This document shows, one piece after another, positions 26,845-35,231 of a DNA stretch of 64,000 nt (positions are counted from its first letter, which is position 1; the number at the start of each line of letters is the position of its first letter). The notes below the pieces were generated by a model that saw only the letters and a list, made by a program, of their open reading frames with translations, was not told the DNA's origin and searched no databases. Source of the DNA: Campylobacter avium LMG 24591 (lineage in GTDB: Bacteria; Campylobacterota; Campylobacteria; Campylobacterales; Campylobacteraceae); assembly GCF_002238335.1 (NCBI RefSeq), contig NZ_CP022347.1, positions 992,001 through 1,056,000 on the forward strand. Reading direction: 5' to 3'. The position numbers were made by a program, and so were the translations under genes.

Positions 26845-27308
26845 TCATTCGCTCATACGCAAATCCACATCCTTTATATCAATTCTTAGCTGCTTGATTT
26901 GCTCAAGCTTAGCACCGCTTAATTTTTCCCAACGCAAGGTAGGAGCAAAGATTATATCAACCTTAAGTTCTAAGACATCACTGTTAAGCCTTGCTTTATA
27001 GGATAGCTTTTCCCACTATAAAAATTATAAATTCTACCCTTGCAAGTCTTTTCATCTACGCACCTTATTGATAAAAAGGCGCTTCCTGTCATGGTGCGAG
27101 TTCTAAGCTCTTTATTAGGATTTTTGCTATCTAGCTCCTTGCTTACAGTCCCATCAAGACTAGCAAAACCAACTCCGTAAAAAACACCATCCACCTTGTA
27201 AATTTCTACTAAATTTTTCTTGCCCTTATCCTCAGCCACATAAACGCCCTCAAAATTCGCATTCATAAAAGATATACAAAAAATAAATATTACAAAAAGC
27301 CTAAACAT
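26845..27308 (-). pseudogene. DUF2147-type secreted protein, frameshifted
   Basis: The first part (27308 down to about 27000) has a signal peptide (MFRLFVIFIFCISFMNA) and DUF2147-like sequence ending in GRIYNFYSGKSY. The frame then runs into a stop at 26970. In the other frame the sequence continues sensibly as YKARLNSDVLELKVDI ... LRIDIKDVDLRMSE and stops at 26845, the expected C-terminal part. The whole span is one base short of 155 codons, so a single-base loss near 26998-27005 explains it. A sequencing error or a real inactivating mutation are both possible; slippage is less likely since no long run is present. Confidence 0.7.
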
Positions 27309-27390
27309 AGCCTACCCTTACAAAAAAAATAGATAGCAATTATAACTAAGCATATTAATAATTTTTTACTATTTCGCAAGACTTATACAC

Positions 27391-27396
27391 TACAAT
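27391..27396 (+). promoter_or_regulatory. Putative -10 box for metK
   Basis: TACAAT, 30 bases before the metK ATG, with AAAGGA as ribosome-binding site between. AT-rich DNA lies upstream. Confidence 0.4.
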
Positions 27397-27425
27397 GTTT
27401 GTTCAATTTATTTGAAAGGAAAAAT

Positions 27426-28622
27426 ATGTATCTATTCACTTCTGAAGTTGTTAGTCCGGGACACCCTGATAAGTGTGCTGACATTATCGCTGATACAATA
27501 GTGGATATACTCTTGAGCAATGACAAAGACTCAAGGGTGGCGAGTGAAGTCTTTGTCGCAGGAAATAAAGTTGTCATTGGAGGCGAAGTAAAGTCTAAGC
27601 ACAAACTTAGCAAAAAAGATTATGATGAGCTTGTTAAAAATGCACTTGCAAAGATAGGATATGATGGAAAATCAGCCTTTACGCATAAGCAATGCTTGCA
27701 CCCTGATGATGTAGAAGTGCTTGTCTTTTTAAATGAGCAAAGCCCTGATATAAATCAAGGAGTAGATCAAGAAAGTGGAGAAATAGGAGCAGGAGATCAA
27801 GGTATAATGTTTGGTTTTGCAAGCTGCGAGGCTGATGAGTATATGCCAGCGGCTATTTCTTACGCTAGAAAGCTTTGTGATAAGGTTTATGAATATGCAA
27901 GGAAAAATCCTGATAAATTAGGCGTTGATATAAAAACTCAAGTTACGATTGATTACACAAATAAAAAGAATTTTGAAGAATGCAAACCTCAAAGCATACA
28001 CACCATAGTAGTATCCGCACCTTGCGTAGAAAGTATGGATATAAAAGAGCTTAGAGAACTTGTTATGAAGCTTATACTAGAAAGTGACTTGCCAAAAGAG
28101 CTTTTTCACCCAGAAAAAACTAGAATTTTAATAAATCCTACAGGAAAATATGTAAATCACAGCTCCCTACACGATAGTGGCTTAACGGGTAGAAAGCTTA
28201 TAGTCGATAGTTTTGGTGGTTATTCTCCTATCGGAGGAGGTGCACAATCTAGCAAAGACTATACAAAAGTTGATAGAAGCGGACTTTATGCGGCTAGATG
28301 GCTTGCTAAAAATATAGTAGCAGCAAAACTAGCAAAAAAATGTGTAGTTCAACTAAGCTACGCCATAGGCGTTGCAGAGCCTACCTCTGTGAGTGTGGAT
28401 TGTATGGGGACAAATGAGGGCGTGGATGATAATGTTTTAAGTGATTTTGTTATGAAAAACTACCCTTTAACTCCAAATTGGATTAAAAACAAATTTGCCC
28501 TTGATAAGCCTAGCAAAGATAGCTTCTTATACGCTGATGTGGCTGCAAGAGGGCAAGTGGGACAAAAGGACTATCCTTGGGAAAGGCTTGATGCTGTAAA
28601 GGATTTTGAAAGTTTGAAATAA
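27426..28622 (+). CDS. metK: S-adenosylmethionine synthetase
   Basis: 398 residues from the ATG after AAAGGA (MYLFTSEVVSPGHPDKCAD); a TTG at 27399 would lie next to the promoter and is rejected. It makes SAM from methionine and ATP. GHPDKCAD, GAGDQGIMFGFA and the P-loop-like GGGAQSSKDYTKVDRSG are present. The last motif differs from the usual GGGAFSGKDPTKVDRS, a variation I take to be lineage-specific. It is monocistronic, with a strong terminator. Confidence 0.95.
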   Translation: MYLFTSEVVSPGHPDKCADIIADTIVDILLSNDKDSRVASEVFVAGNKVVIGGEVKSKHKLSKKDYDELVKNALAKIGYDGKSAFTHKQCLHPDDVEVLVFLNEQSPDINQGVDQESGEIGAGDQGIMFGFASCEADEYMPAAISYARKLCDKVYEYARKNPDKLGVDIKTQVTIDYTNKKNFEECKPQSIHTIVVSAPCVESMDIKELRELVMKLILESDLPKELFHPEKTRILINPTGKYVNHSSLHDSGLTGRKLIVDSFGGYSPIGGGAQSSKDYTKVDRSGLYAARWLAKNIVAAKLAKKCVVQLSYAIGVAEPTSVSVDCMGTNEGVDDNVLSDFVMKNYPLTPNWIKNKFALDKPSKDSFLYADVAARGQVGQKDYPWERLDAVKDFESLK

Positions 28623-28625
28623 AAT

Positions 28626-28654
28626 AAGCCTTAAGCTAATAACTTAAGGCTTTT
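28626..28654 (+). terminator. Intrinsic terminator after metK
   Basis: A 10-bp stem AAGCCTTAAG / CTTAAGGCTT with a 7-base loop, ending in TTTT, three bases after the metK stop. Confidence 0.8.
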
Positions 28655-28780
28655 AAAATGTATAGCAAAATTAAATTTAATATCTTTCTCTTTGTTATAA
28701 AATTTTCTATTATTTAGTTGTGTTGTAAAAAAGTCGGTGCTGCTTTAGGTGATATAAATTTTTTGCTTAACTTTGTGATT

Positions 28781-28804
28781 AAAACTATCCCTTAGGGATA
28801 GTTT
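28781..28804 (-). terminator. Intrinsic terminator after the SMP-30-like gene
   Basis: A 10-bp perfect stem AAACTATCCC / GGGATAGTTT with a 3-base loop, followed on the minus strand by TTTAAT. It lies four bases after the stop of the minus-strand gene. Between it and the metK terminator there is about 125 bases of AT-rich DNA with nothing recognised. Confidence 0.75.
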
Positions 28805-28807
28805 GAT

Positions 28808-29659
28808 TTAAGGTAGTTTTATCTTAAGAACCTTTGATTCTATCATCTTAGGTATGTAAAGGGTTTTTCCGTCTGTGCTCATATCAGCTGGACCGCCCAT
28901 ATTTGAAGGCTTTTCCTTGCTAATCTTGCCCTTGCTATCATATCTATAAAGAGTGCCATTTTTGCCGTCCTCCCAAGATGAAAAAAGTATATCGCCGTTT
29001 TTCGCATAAACTATGCCATCAAGTGCACCTATGGGCTCTGTTAAGGATTTTTGAGATTTATCAGCCAAATTTATGCTTACTAATCTTCCCTTTTCTTTCC
29101 CTGCCGCATCGTAAGTAACTGTGTAAAGTGTTTTTTTATCCTTGCTTAGCAAAAGTCCGTTTGGTCCCATGAATTCTTTGTTTAAGCTTACGAAATTTTC
29201 AAGCTTTTTAGACTTGATGTCGAATTTATGCACTATGCCTGTGCCTGTGTCGCTTATAAAAGCAGTATTATCATCAAGCAGGGCTATATCGTTTAGAAAA
29301 ATTCCGCCCTTTACATCCACCACAAAAAGCTCTTTTTTGCTTTTTAAATCAAAGGCAAGTATCCTATCTATATCAAGCACTATCAAGGTATCACCAACAT
29401 TTGCCATGCCTTTTGGGGCGTTTAAATTTGAGCTTATGAATTTAGCCTCTACAAGCTTTCCGTTTTTATCAAGCTTGGATATGAAGCCGTCCTTATCCTT
29501 AGCCATAGGGTCTAGCTTTGCTCCAAGATTGCTTATATAAACGGCGTCTTTTGTTATAAGAGAGCCTTCAGGGTGTGAAAAACCGCTTATGTCTTTTGCA
29601 TTTGCAAAAGAGAACAACGAAGCTGTCAAAACAGCGCTTAGTAAAATTTTCTTACTCAT
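28808..29659 (-). CDS. Periplasmic SMP-30/gluconolactonase-like beta-propeller protein
   Basis: 283 residues from the ATG at 29659, which has AAAGG before it and opens a clear signal peptide (MSKKILLSAVLTASLFSFANAKD); an in-frame extension upstream lacks both. The mature part is a run of propeller blades (FSHPEGSLIT, GMANVGDTLIVLDIDRI, NDIALLDDNTAFISDTG, PNGLLLSKDKKTLYTV, GALDGIVYAKNGDILFSS) typical of SMP-30-like proteins. The counterpart Cj1041c is recalled as a periplasmic ATP/GTP-binding annotation, which the sequence does not support. The substrate is unknown. It follows an AraC regulator gene by 64 bases on the same strand. Confidence 0.7.
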   Translation of the reverse strand: MSKKILLSAVLTASLFSFANAKDISGFSHPEGSLITKDAVYISNLGAKLDPMAKDKDGFISKLDKNGKLVEAKFISSNLNAPKGMANVGDTLIVLDIDRILAFDLKSKKELFVVDVKGGIFLNDIALLDDNTAFISDTGTGIVHKFDIKSKKLENFVSLNKEFMGPNGLLLSKDKKTLYTVTYDAAGKEKGRLVSINLADKSQKSLTEPIGALDGIVYAKNGDILFSSWEDGKNGTLYRYDSKGKISKEKPSNMGGPADMSTDGKTLYIPKMIESKVLKIKLP

Positions 29660-29723
29660 TTTGTACCTTTCATAAAATTTTATGAGGTATTTTAGTCTTT
29701 TCTTGGATATTTTTCTATAATTT

Positions 29724-30596
29724 TTATGCAGAAAAATACAAGTTTTTTGATTTTTGATACTGTTTTGGAGTGAGATTAAATTTCTTTTTAAATCTCTCAA
29801 TAAACCAAGAAAGCGAGGAAAATCCGCATTCTAAGCAAATTTCACTTATATTTTTGGAAGAGTATTCAAGTAAAAATACAGCTCTTTCAAACCTTTTATC
29901 GTCCAAATACTGCTTTGGCGCCTTTTTAAAAACAGTTTTAAATTTCCTAGTAAAAGAAGCATTGTCCATATTGACAGAATTTGCCATATCAGCAACAGTT
30001 AAATAAGTCTTATCATAGTATGAAAAGATAGTGGATAAATCAAGCTCAAATTCCTGCATCAAAGCCCTTAAAAACGCAGTAAATACGACTTTGTTTTCAA
30101 GCAAGATATATAAAAATAACTCCTCTAGTTTGTGCTTTAACAAGCTATCTTTATTAAAATGCCTTAAATACTCCTCAAAGCTATTTAAAATCGAGCTTAA
30201 AAAAGATGAGTTTTTGAGTGCAAAGATTTCAAAATTCTCAAAATTTTCGTTCAAATAAAGCTTTTCTTTATGCTTATTAGCAAAATCTAGTAAAATTTCA
30301 TTGTCAAAAAATAGCAGCACGGCTTCATAAGCTTCATTTTCTACCTTTATGTTGGAAAATATATGATTATCGGCCTTTAAAAACAACGCCTCCCCTTCTT
30401 CTAAACGGTAATCCTTATACTTTGTATGAACTATCTTAAAACCCTTTTTTACCAAGACTAAGCAGTTCATATTAACAGCTACTGCTTGATTAAAACTCGA
30501 ACTATTTTGTATATAATTAGCAAAAACAAAGTGCGAACCCTTAAAAAGCTCTATATTTTTTACATTTTTCAAATCATCTGGAAAAAGCAAGGTCAT
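29724..30596 (-). CDS. AraC family transcriptional regulator
   Basis: 290 residues. The C-terminal ~100 residues carry two helix-turn-helix units of the AraC type: TVADMANSVNMDNASFTRKF and the second with NISEICLECGFSSLSWFIERF, then FNLTPKQYQK. The N-terminal ~180 residues probably sense a ligand or mediate dimerisation. It is upstream of, and on the same strand as, the SMP-30-like gene, a natural candidate target. Cj1042c/Cj1041c form the same pair in C. jejuni (recalled). Confidence 0.85.
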   Translation of the reverse strand: MTLLFPDDLKNVKNIELFKGSHFVFANYIQNSSSFNQAVAVNMNCLVLVKKGFKIVHTKYKDYRLEEGEALFLKADNHIFSNIKVENEAYEAVLLFFDNEILLDFANKHKEKLYLNENFENFEIFALKNSSFLSSILNSFEEYLRHFNKDSLLKHKLEELFLYILLENKVVFTAFLRALMQEFELDLSTIFSYYDKTYLTVADMANSVNMDNASFTRKFKTVFKKAPKQYLDDKRFERAVFLLEYSSKNISEICLECGFSSLSWFIERFKKKFNLTPKQYQKSKNLYFSA

Positions 30597-30773
30597 ATAA
30601 AGTTCCTTAAAAAAAATTTATGAATTATACAAGTTTTTTGATTAATTAAAATAAAACTATTTGAAAAGATAAATTTTACTCTGATGAAAATACTAAGATA
30701 TATCCTAATGCTTGGCTTTGAACTCACAGTTTTTAAAGATAAAATTTCTTAATTTACATTTAGTTTTTTTTTG

Positions 30774-30779
30774 TAAAAT
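30774..30779 (+). promoter_or_regulatory. Putative extended -10 box for the lipoprotein gene
   Basis: TAAAAT preceded by TG and a run of nine T, 31 bases before the ATG; AAGGAG is the ribosome-binding site. The 214-base gap up to the divergent araC-type gene holds no other recognised feature. Confidence 0.4.
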
Positions 30780-30810
30780 CAAAAGCCTATTTTAATTTAA
30801 GGAGTTTTTA

Positions 30811-31206
30811 ATGTTTAAACATCTGTGTATGGCTACTTTGCTAGCCTTAGCTTTTAGTGCTTGTGCAACCGTAACAAATGCAAGTAAGGGGCAAGTTACC
30901 GAACAAGAGGTGCAAATAAACACTTCAACAGGTGAAAGAGTTATTGCAATCATAGGTGCTTCAAAGGTAACTTTACCAGGCAAGGTAAGGATAAATAGAA
31001 ATAGCGGTGCAACCATCACTGTTTTATCAAGTGATAACCCGGGCATTCAAAACAGTGAACTTGTGATACCTGGTAGAGAAACTTTTAATCCGTGGTTTTT
31101 AGGAAATATCATAACAGGCGGAACTCTAGGTTCTACAACTGATGGAGTAACTGGGTCTATGTGGTCTTATTCTCAGCAAAGCTATACAGTGCCTATTAGA
31201 AAATAA
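30811..31206 (+). CDS. Small lipoprotein
   Basis: 131 residues. A signal peptide ends in a lipobox-like FSAC with Cys18, so lipid attachment is likely. The mature part is Thr/Ser/Gly-rich, with GERVIAIIGASKVTLPGKVRINR and a C-terminal GNIITGGTLGSTTDGVTGSMW. The pattern GN-x3-GG-x2-G-x3-D-x2-TG followed by an aromatic and Pro is shared by several small proteobacterial envelope lipoproteins of unknown role. Seven bases separate it from the DUF4105 gene, so they are probably co-transcribed. Confidence 0.7.
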   Translation: MFKHLCMATLLALAFSACATVTNASKGQVTEQEVQINTSTGERVIAIIGASKVTLPGKVRINRNSGATITVLSSDNPGIQNSELVIPGRETFNPWFLGNIITGGTLGSTTDGVTGSMWSYSQQSYTVPIRK

Positions 31207-31213
31207 GCTTAGT

Positions 31214-32851
31214 TTGAAAAAAGTCTTTTTGTTTCTTTTGCTGTTTAATTTATTACATGCCACACAAAAAGACTTGAAATTTTATGAGGATAAAATCTGG
31301 TTAAATTTACTTCATTTTGAGGGTAAAAAATCTGTCATACAAGGCAAATCCTCATTTTTTCTAGCAAAAGATGGATACAAAAATCCCAAAAATGAATTTA
31401 AAGCGACAATACAAGGTCTTTTATCCTACACAAATATAGATGATAAAACCGTGCTTTGCAAATATCCAGCACGAACTTTTTTCATAGCAAAAAAGATAAA
31501 TAGTGATTTTTTAATACAAGCATTGAGCAAATGCGAAGAACTGCAAGATTATCTAAAAATAGTTGTCTTAGATGAATTATATCTTGATTTTGCAGCTGAA
31601 AGCACTAATTATATAGCCTCTACTATGGGACATCTTTATCTACATATAAAAGGCAAAGCAAAAGAGGATTTCAACAAAACATCCTTGGGGCAAAAAGTAG
31701 AATTTAAAAAAGGAGATATTCGCTCTTATGCACTTTCTTATCACGCGATAGTAGGAGATATAGATCCGCTTGGATATTTAAAGGCTTTAAGTGGAAATTT
31801 AAGCGGGTATTATGCCTTAAATTTATACGAAGAAAGCGAATTTTTATATCTCAAACAAGAAAAAAGAAATATATATAAACTTAAACTAAATATAAATGAA
31901 GAGCAAAAACAACTTTTTAGATTGCATTTGTTTGAATTAAAAGATATAAATGTGCATTATTCTTTCGTTACAAATAACTGCACAGACGGAATTTCTAGAA
32001 TTTTATCTGTGCTTGATGAAAAGTATGAAGCCAGTAAAAACAAGCCTTTTATCACACCAAATGAATACATAAAAGAATTAAATAGTAAAAATTTAATAGA
32101 AAATTTGCAAATTGTAAGTCCTGAAGAAAAGATAGAATTTTATCAACAACAAGGCTATAATGATATATTTAAAACAGCTCCTAGCTCAACTTTTGCGACT
32201 GCTTTTTCGAGCCAAAAGCAAGTTTATGTGTATTTTTCACCTATATATTCTGATATAAAAAACAGTAATTACGCTTATAAAGAACTAAGTGAATCAAGAC
32301 TTATGTCTTTGAAGTTGGGTTTTGATGAAAAAAATATATTTATCAAAAATCTTGAACTAGTGCATTTATTTTCCATAAATGATATAAAAGATACACAGTC
32401 TTTTTCAAAATTTTTAGACATTTCTTTAAAAGAGAATTTGTATAAAAGAGTTAAAAATGAATATACCAATTACCTAAACAACGATACAAGATTTAATCCT
32501 CAAGTAGAATTTGGTTATGGACTTGGGAAATACTATAAAAATTTGGGACTTTATCTCTTTCCTATGCTCTCATATAGATATGATAATATAAACAATGCTT
32601 CCTTTGGTCTAAAGGCTGGTTTTGTGCTTAGCTTTGCTAAGGCTAGAATTCAAAGTGAATTAAACAAATACTTTGATTTAAAGGTAAATAACAGAGGTTA
32701 TGATTTTGGAGTTGAAAATTCCTTATCTTTTAATATTTTAAAAAACACAGATTTTTTTCTAAGATATAATCTTTATAGCAATGAAAATACAAGCATCTAC
32801 AAAAGAAAAAGTTTAAATGAGCTATCTTTTGGTTTTGACTTTAAATTTTAA
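31214..32851 (+). CDS. DUF4105 (Lnb N-terminal-like) periplasmic/outer-membrane protein
   Basis: 545 residues. The signal peptide MKKVFLFLLLFNLLHA opens the frame; the start is TTG with no good Shine-Dalgarno, so coupling to the lipoprotein gene is likely. Residues ~70-280 match the DUF4105/Lnb N-terminal type: CKYPARTFFIA, ESTNYIASTMGHLYLHI, SYHAIVGDI and FVTNNCTDGISRIL with a conserved Asn-Cys that suggests a papain-like core. The last ~200 residues alternate in beta-barrel fashion (FNPQVEFGYGLGKYY) and end in GFDFKF with a terminal Phe, as outer-membrane proteins do. The function is unknown. Confidence 0.65.
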   Translation: MKKVFLFLLLFNLLHATQKDLKFYEDKIWLNLLHFEGKKSVIQGKSSFFLAKDGYKNPKNEFKATIQGLLSYTNIDDKTVLCKYPARTFFIAKKINSDFLIQALSKCEELQDYLKIVVLDELYLDFAAESTNYIASTMGHLYLHIKGKAKEDFNKTSLGQKVEFKKGDIRSYALSYHAIVGDIDPLGYLKALSGNLSGYYALNLYEESEFLYLKQEKRNIYKLKLNINEEQKQLFRLHLFELKDINVHYSFVTNNCTDGISRILSVLDEKYEASKNKPFITPNEYIKELNSKNLIENLQIVSPEEKIEFYQQQGYNDIFKTAPSSTFATAFSSQKQVYVYFSPIYSDIKNSNYAYKELSESRLMSLKLGFDEKNIFIKNLELVHLFSINDIKDTQSFSKFLDISLKENLYKRVKNEYTNYLNNDTRFNPQVEFGYGLGKYYKNLGLYLFPMLSYRYDNINNASFGLKAGFVLSFAKARIQSELNKYFDLKVNNRGYDFGVENSLSFNILKNTDFFLRYNLYSNENTSIYKRKSLNELSFGFDFKF

Positions 32852-32919
32852 TATATGGCGAAAAATATCTTTTTAGACTGGGCTTAAGAATTTGGCTCTT
32901 AGTCAAATTCCAGCCTTAA

Positions 32920-32953
32920 AAAGAAAGCTTACTCAAAAAACAAGCTTTCTTTT
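32920..32953. terminator. Bidirectional terminator hairpin, left copy
   Basis: An 11-bp stem AAAGAAAGCTT / AAGCTTTCTTT with T-rich flanks on both strands. It is a copy of the hairpin between the FkbM remnant and pepP, and now serves the DUF4105 gene and the pepP fragment. Confidence 0.7.
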
Positions 32954-32976
32954 CAAAGACAAAGTTAGTATCAAGC

Positions 32977-33670
32977 TTACAAAGCAGAGGTTTTAGCCTC
33001 AAGCCACTTTTTTTCTCTTGTATTAAGATAGGGAGCTATCTTTTTAAAGACTAGATTATGATAAGCATTAAGCCACTTAAGCTCCTTTTCATCTAAAAGG
33101 CTTTTATCTATGAGCTTTTTTTCAAAGGGACAAAGAGTTAAGGTTTTAAAATGATAAAATTCTCCAAATTCGCTATCTTTTAAGGAAGGCTTCTCATCTA
33201 TATAAACTAAATTTTCAAGCCTAATGCCCCATTTTCCCTCTCTGTAAATTCCCGGTTCTATGGAGTTTAAAACACCGATTTTAGCCTTATTATCCTCATT
33301 GATCTTTGTATAGTATGAAAGCACTATAGGAGCTTCATGCACATTTAAAAAATACCCTACTCCGTGTCCTGTGCCGTGCTTATACTCAAAGCCTTCTTCC
33401 CACATCTTAGCCCTTGCTATGCTATCTATTAGTGCTAAATTCACATCCTTTGGAAAAGAAGCCTCACTCATTGCTATTAAAGATTTTAAAACCGTTGTAT
33501 AGTCTTTTTTATGCTCTTTGCTTATCTTGCCTAGTGCTAAAACCCTTGTTATATCTGTGGTGCCGTTTTGATACTGTGCTCCTGAATCAATTAGTAAAAG
33601 TCCGTCTGCTTTGATATATGAAAAGCTATCTTTTTTTGCGCGGTAGTGAGGCAGGGCTGCGTTTTCGTTA
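32977..33670 (-). pseudogene. Truncated second copy of pepP (3' part)
   Basis: Encodes about 231 residues identical to the C-terminal part of the complete PepP except for Ser instead of Val in MSEASFPKD. It includes the metal-site segments SGAQYQNGTTDITR, HGTGHGVG and EPGIYREGKWGIRLENL but lacks the N-terminal domains and the first ~60 residues of the catalytic domain. The frame stays open a few codons past the repeat edge to a TTG at 33687, so a short product is conceivable, but it is best read as a pseudogene left by the duplication. Confidence 0.9.
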
Positions 33671-33797
33671 CAGCTTGCTGGGGACAAAGTATATAATATG
33701 CTATAATTCTTTTCCCTTTTTTGTTTTTGTGTTTAATAAAACAATTAAGCAAAGGATCTACTACACTCATCACACACAAACATAAGAGATAAATAGA

Positions 33798-34214
33798 TTA
33801 AACCTTTATTTCTTGCAACAAATCTTTTAAGTAATCAATCGTTTGTTGTTTTCTATCTCGAAAGCTCAATTTTCCTATATGGTATCCTTCTTGAATGGTA
33901 AAAGGCTCTTTGATTATAGAAATTTGTTCTTCTAGCATTTGTGCCTTTAAGTATTTTGGAGCATTTTCAAAATATTCTTGTCTTTTTCTTGTATCCCAAT
34001 AACTTATATTTTTACTATGATTTTCTCTAGCATTAGCTACTATCATGGAGGCTGAAAGAAAAGTATTAACTGCTAATCTTTGTTCTTCAGTATAATTCTT
34101 AGCCTCCATATCTGAGTTAATTTTATTTCTAAAATCCTCATAATCACTTATACTTAGCTTATTGGCAGAATTAATCTTATGCAGATTAAAATAGGTGTTA
34201 TTTGTAATTTTCAT
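33798..34214 (-). CDS. Hypothetical 138-residue protein, partner of the secreted protein
   Basis: 138 residues, no signal peptide or membrane helix; acidic/basic mixed and predicted mostly helical (NKINSDMEAKNYTEEQRLAV, FLSASMIVANARE, KAQMLEEQISIIKE). I recognise no family. It begins only four bases after the stop of the upstream secreted-protein gene, with AGGTAG as ribosome-binding site inside that stop region, so the two are a bicistronic unit. A cytoplasmic partner such as an immunity protein, chaperone or unrelated cargo gene are all possible. It lies in DNA found between the two 814-bp repeats. The 127 bases downstream (33671-33797) hold nothing recognised. Confidence 0.6.
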   Translation of the reverse strand: MKITNNTYFNLHKINSANKLSISDYEDFRNKINSDMEAKNYTEEQRLAVNTFLSASMIVANARENHSKNISYWDTRKRQEYFENAPKYLKAQMLEEQISIIKEPFTIQEGYHIGKLSFRDRKQQTIDYLKDLLQEIKV

Positions 34215-34218
34215 ATAA

Positions 34219-34818
34219 CTACCTAATCTGGATACTTGTGCTCATTGAATTGCCAGGAGGATTAATAGATTGAGAAGTAAATTCAAACTGTCCACTTTTA
34301 TTAGCAGGTTTAGAAATATCCCAAATATCTAGCCAACCATCAACAACACTATCACCAGTTAAATCTACTCCAACTGAGCTTAATTGCACCGCTTCATTAC
34401 CTGCAAACTTAGCTCTATCATATTGAAGACCACCATAACCTGTTACACCAGTTGAAACTTGAAAAAGTTCGCCTCCATGATCCTTGTCAGTTATTGATTT
34501 TCCAAAAACATACTCATATCCTCCTTTAGTAGAAACAACTTCTAATATTTGGACTTCTGTTACCGGAGGAGCTGAAGCTCTTGTTGCTTTATTGTTTTTG
34601 TTAGCTTTATAAGCTCTTTTCATAGCTTCTAAGGATTTATCAAATTTTCCATTAAGATAATCTTGTTTGTTTGGAGAATTTGGCTCTAAAAAAATATTAA
34701 TACCGTTACGAGTAATTTTCTCTTTTCCCTCCATTGAGGCATTATCATAAGCAAAAACAACACTACAATTTAAAAAGCCAACAACGGCAACAACATTAAC
34801 TAAATATTTGATCGTCAT
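34219..34818 (-). CDS. Secreted protein, YolA/DUF4879-like
   Basis: 199 residues. A signal peptide (about 1-23, hydrophobic YLVNVVAVVGFLNCSVVF then AYDN) exports it. A linker with a basic stretch (RAYKANKNNKATRASAPP) leads to a ~110-residue domain: TEVQILEVVSTKGG, KDHGGELFQVSTGVTGYGG, DLTGDSVVDGWLDIWD, and the final NSMSTSIQIR. Its order of HGG, GYGG, D-x-x-GD and terminal S-x-SI-x-I recalls the Bacillus prophage YolA/DUF4879 family of secreted proteins of unknown function; the match is from memory. AAGGAG precedes the ATG and a TATACT box lies 34 bases up. Confidence 0.6.
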   Translation of the reverse strand: MTIKYLVNVVAVVGFLNCSVVFAYDNASMEGKEKITRNGINIFLEPNSPNKQDYLNGKFDKSLEAMKRAYKANKNNKATRASAPPVTEVQILEVVSTKGGYEYVFGKSITDKDHGGELFQVSTGVTGYGGLQYDRAKFAGNEAVQLSSVGVDLTGDSVVDGWLDIWDISKPANKSGQFEFTSQSINPPGNSMSTSIQIR

Positions 34819-34852
34819 TTTTTCTCCTTAATTTTTTTCTTTCATAACGCAT

Positions 34853-34858
34853 AGTATA
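34853..34858 (-). promoter_or_regulatory. Putative -10 box for the two-gene unit
   Basis: TATACT on the minus strand within TGATATACTATG, 34 bases before the secreted-protein ATG. The unit thus carries its own promoter between the repeats. Confidence 0.45.
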
Positions 34859-34934
34859 TCACAAAAGCTGTGTTTATATCCAACAAACTGATACCAAATT
34901 ATTATATCTAAAAAACAATAAAATTCAACTTTAA

Positions 34935-35231
34935 AATAAAGAAAAATATGAGAATAATGAAAATTTCATATTTTTCAAAAGACACTGTGTAATAAAAAAT
35001 CAAAAACCTATGTTTTATGATACAAATAAAGCTGTCTTAAAACTTGATATAGAGGGAGCTAGATTTGAAATTTCAGATAAGCTTTTAGATGAAAAGCTTT
35101 TTAAAAAGATTGATTTTATCTTTGCTGAAACTCACGAAAGATTCTTTGATAATCCTAAGCAAAAGATAAATACTCTAAAAGAAAAGCTAGAAAAAGCAGG
35201 GGCGAAAAATATCTTTTTAGACTGGGCTTAA
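34935..35231 (+). pseudogene. 3' remnant of an FkbM family methyltransferase gene
   Basis: An open stretch begins right after a stop at 34932 and has no ribosome-binding site; the first ATG (35010) falls just before VLKLDIEGARFEI, the FkbM motif that lies in the second half of the SAM-dependent methyltransferase domain. The C-terminal KIDFIFAETHERFF ... AKNIFLDWA is also FkbM-like. The SAM-binding N-terminal half is missing, so the product cannot be active. Its last 31 bases belong to the 814-bp repeat. Confidence 0.75.

Larger units (their letters stand above)
32857..33670. repeat. 814-bp direct repeat, left copy
   Basis: Matches 35201-36014 base for base at a constant offset of 2344, with six differences found by eye (33442, 33458-33460, 33466, 33565), all in the right-hand quarter. 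It contains the last 31 bases of an FkbM-type gene, a hairpin terminator and the 3' 694 bases of pepP. Sequence on either side (32856 and 33671) is unrelated to the right copy. Confidence 0.95.

Noticed and set aside
33591-33779. Minus-strand 62-codon ORF across the repeat edge
   Set aside because: It runs half in the pepP fragment in the wrong frame and half in AT-rich DNA; nothing supports translation.
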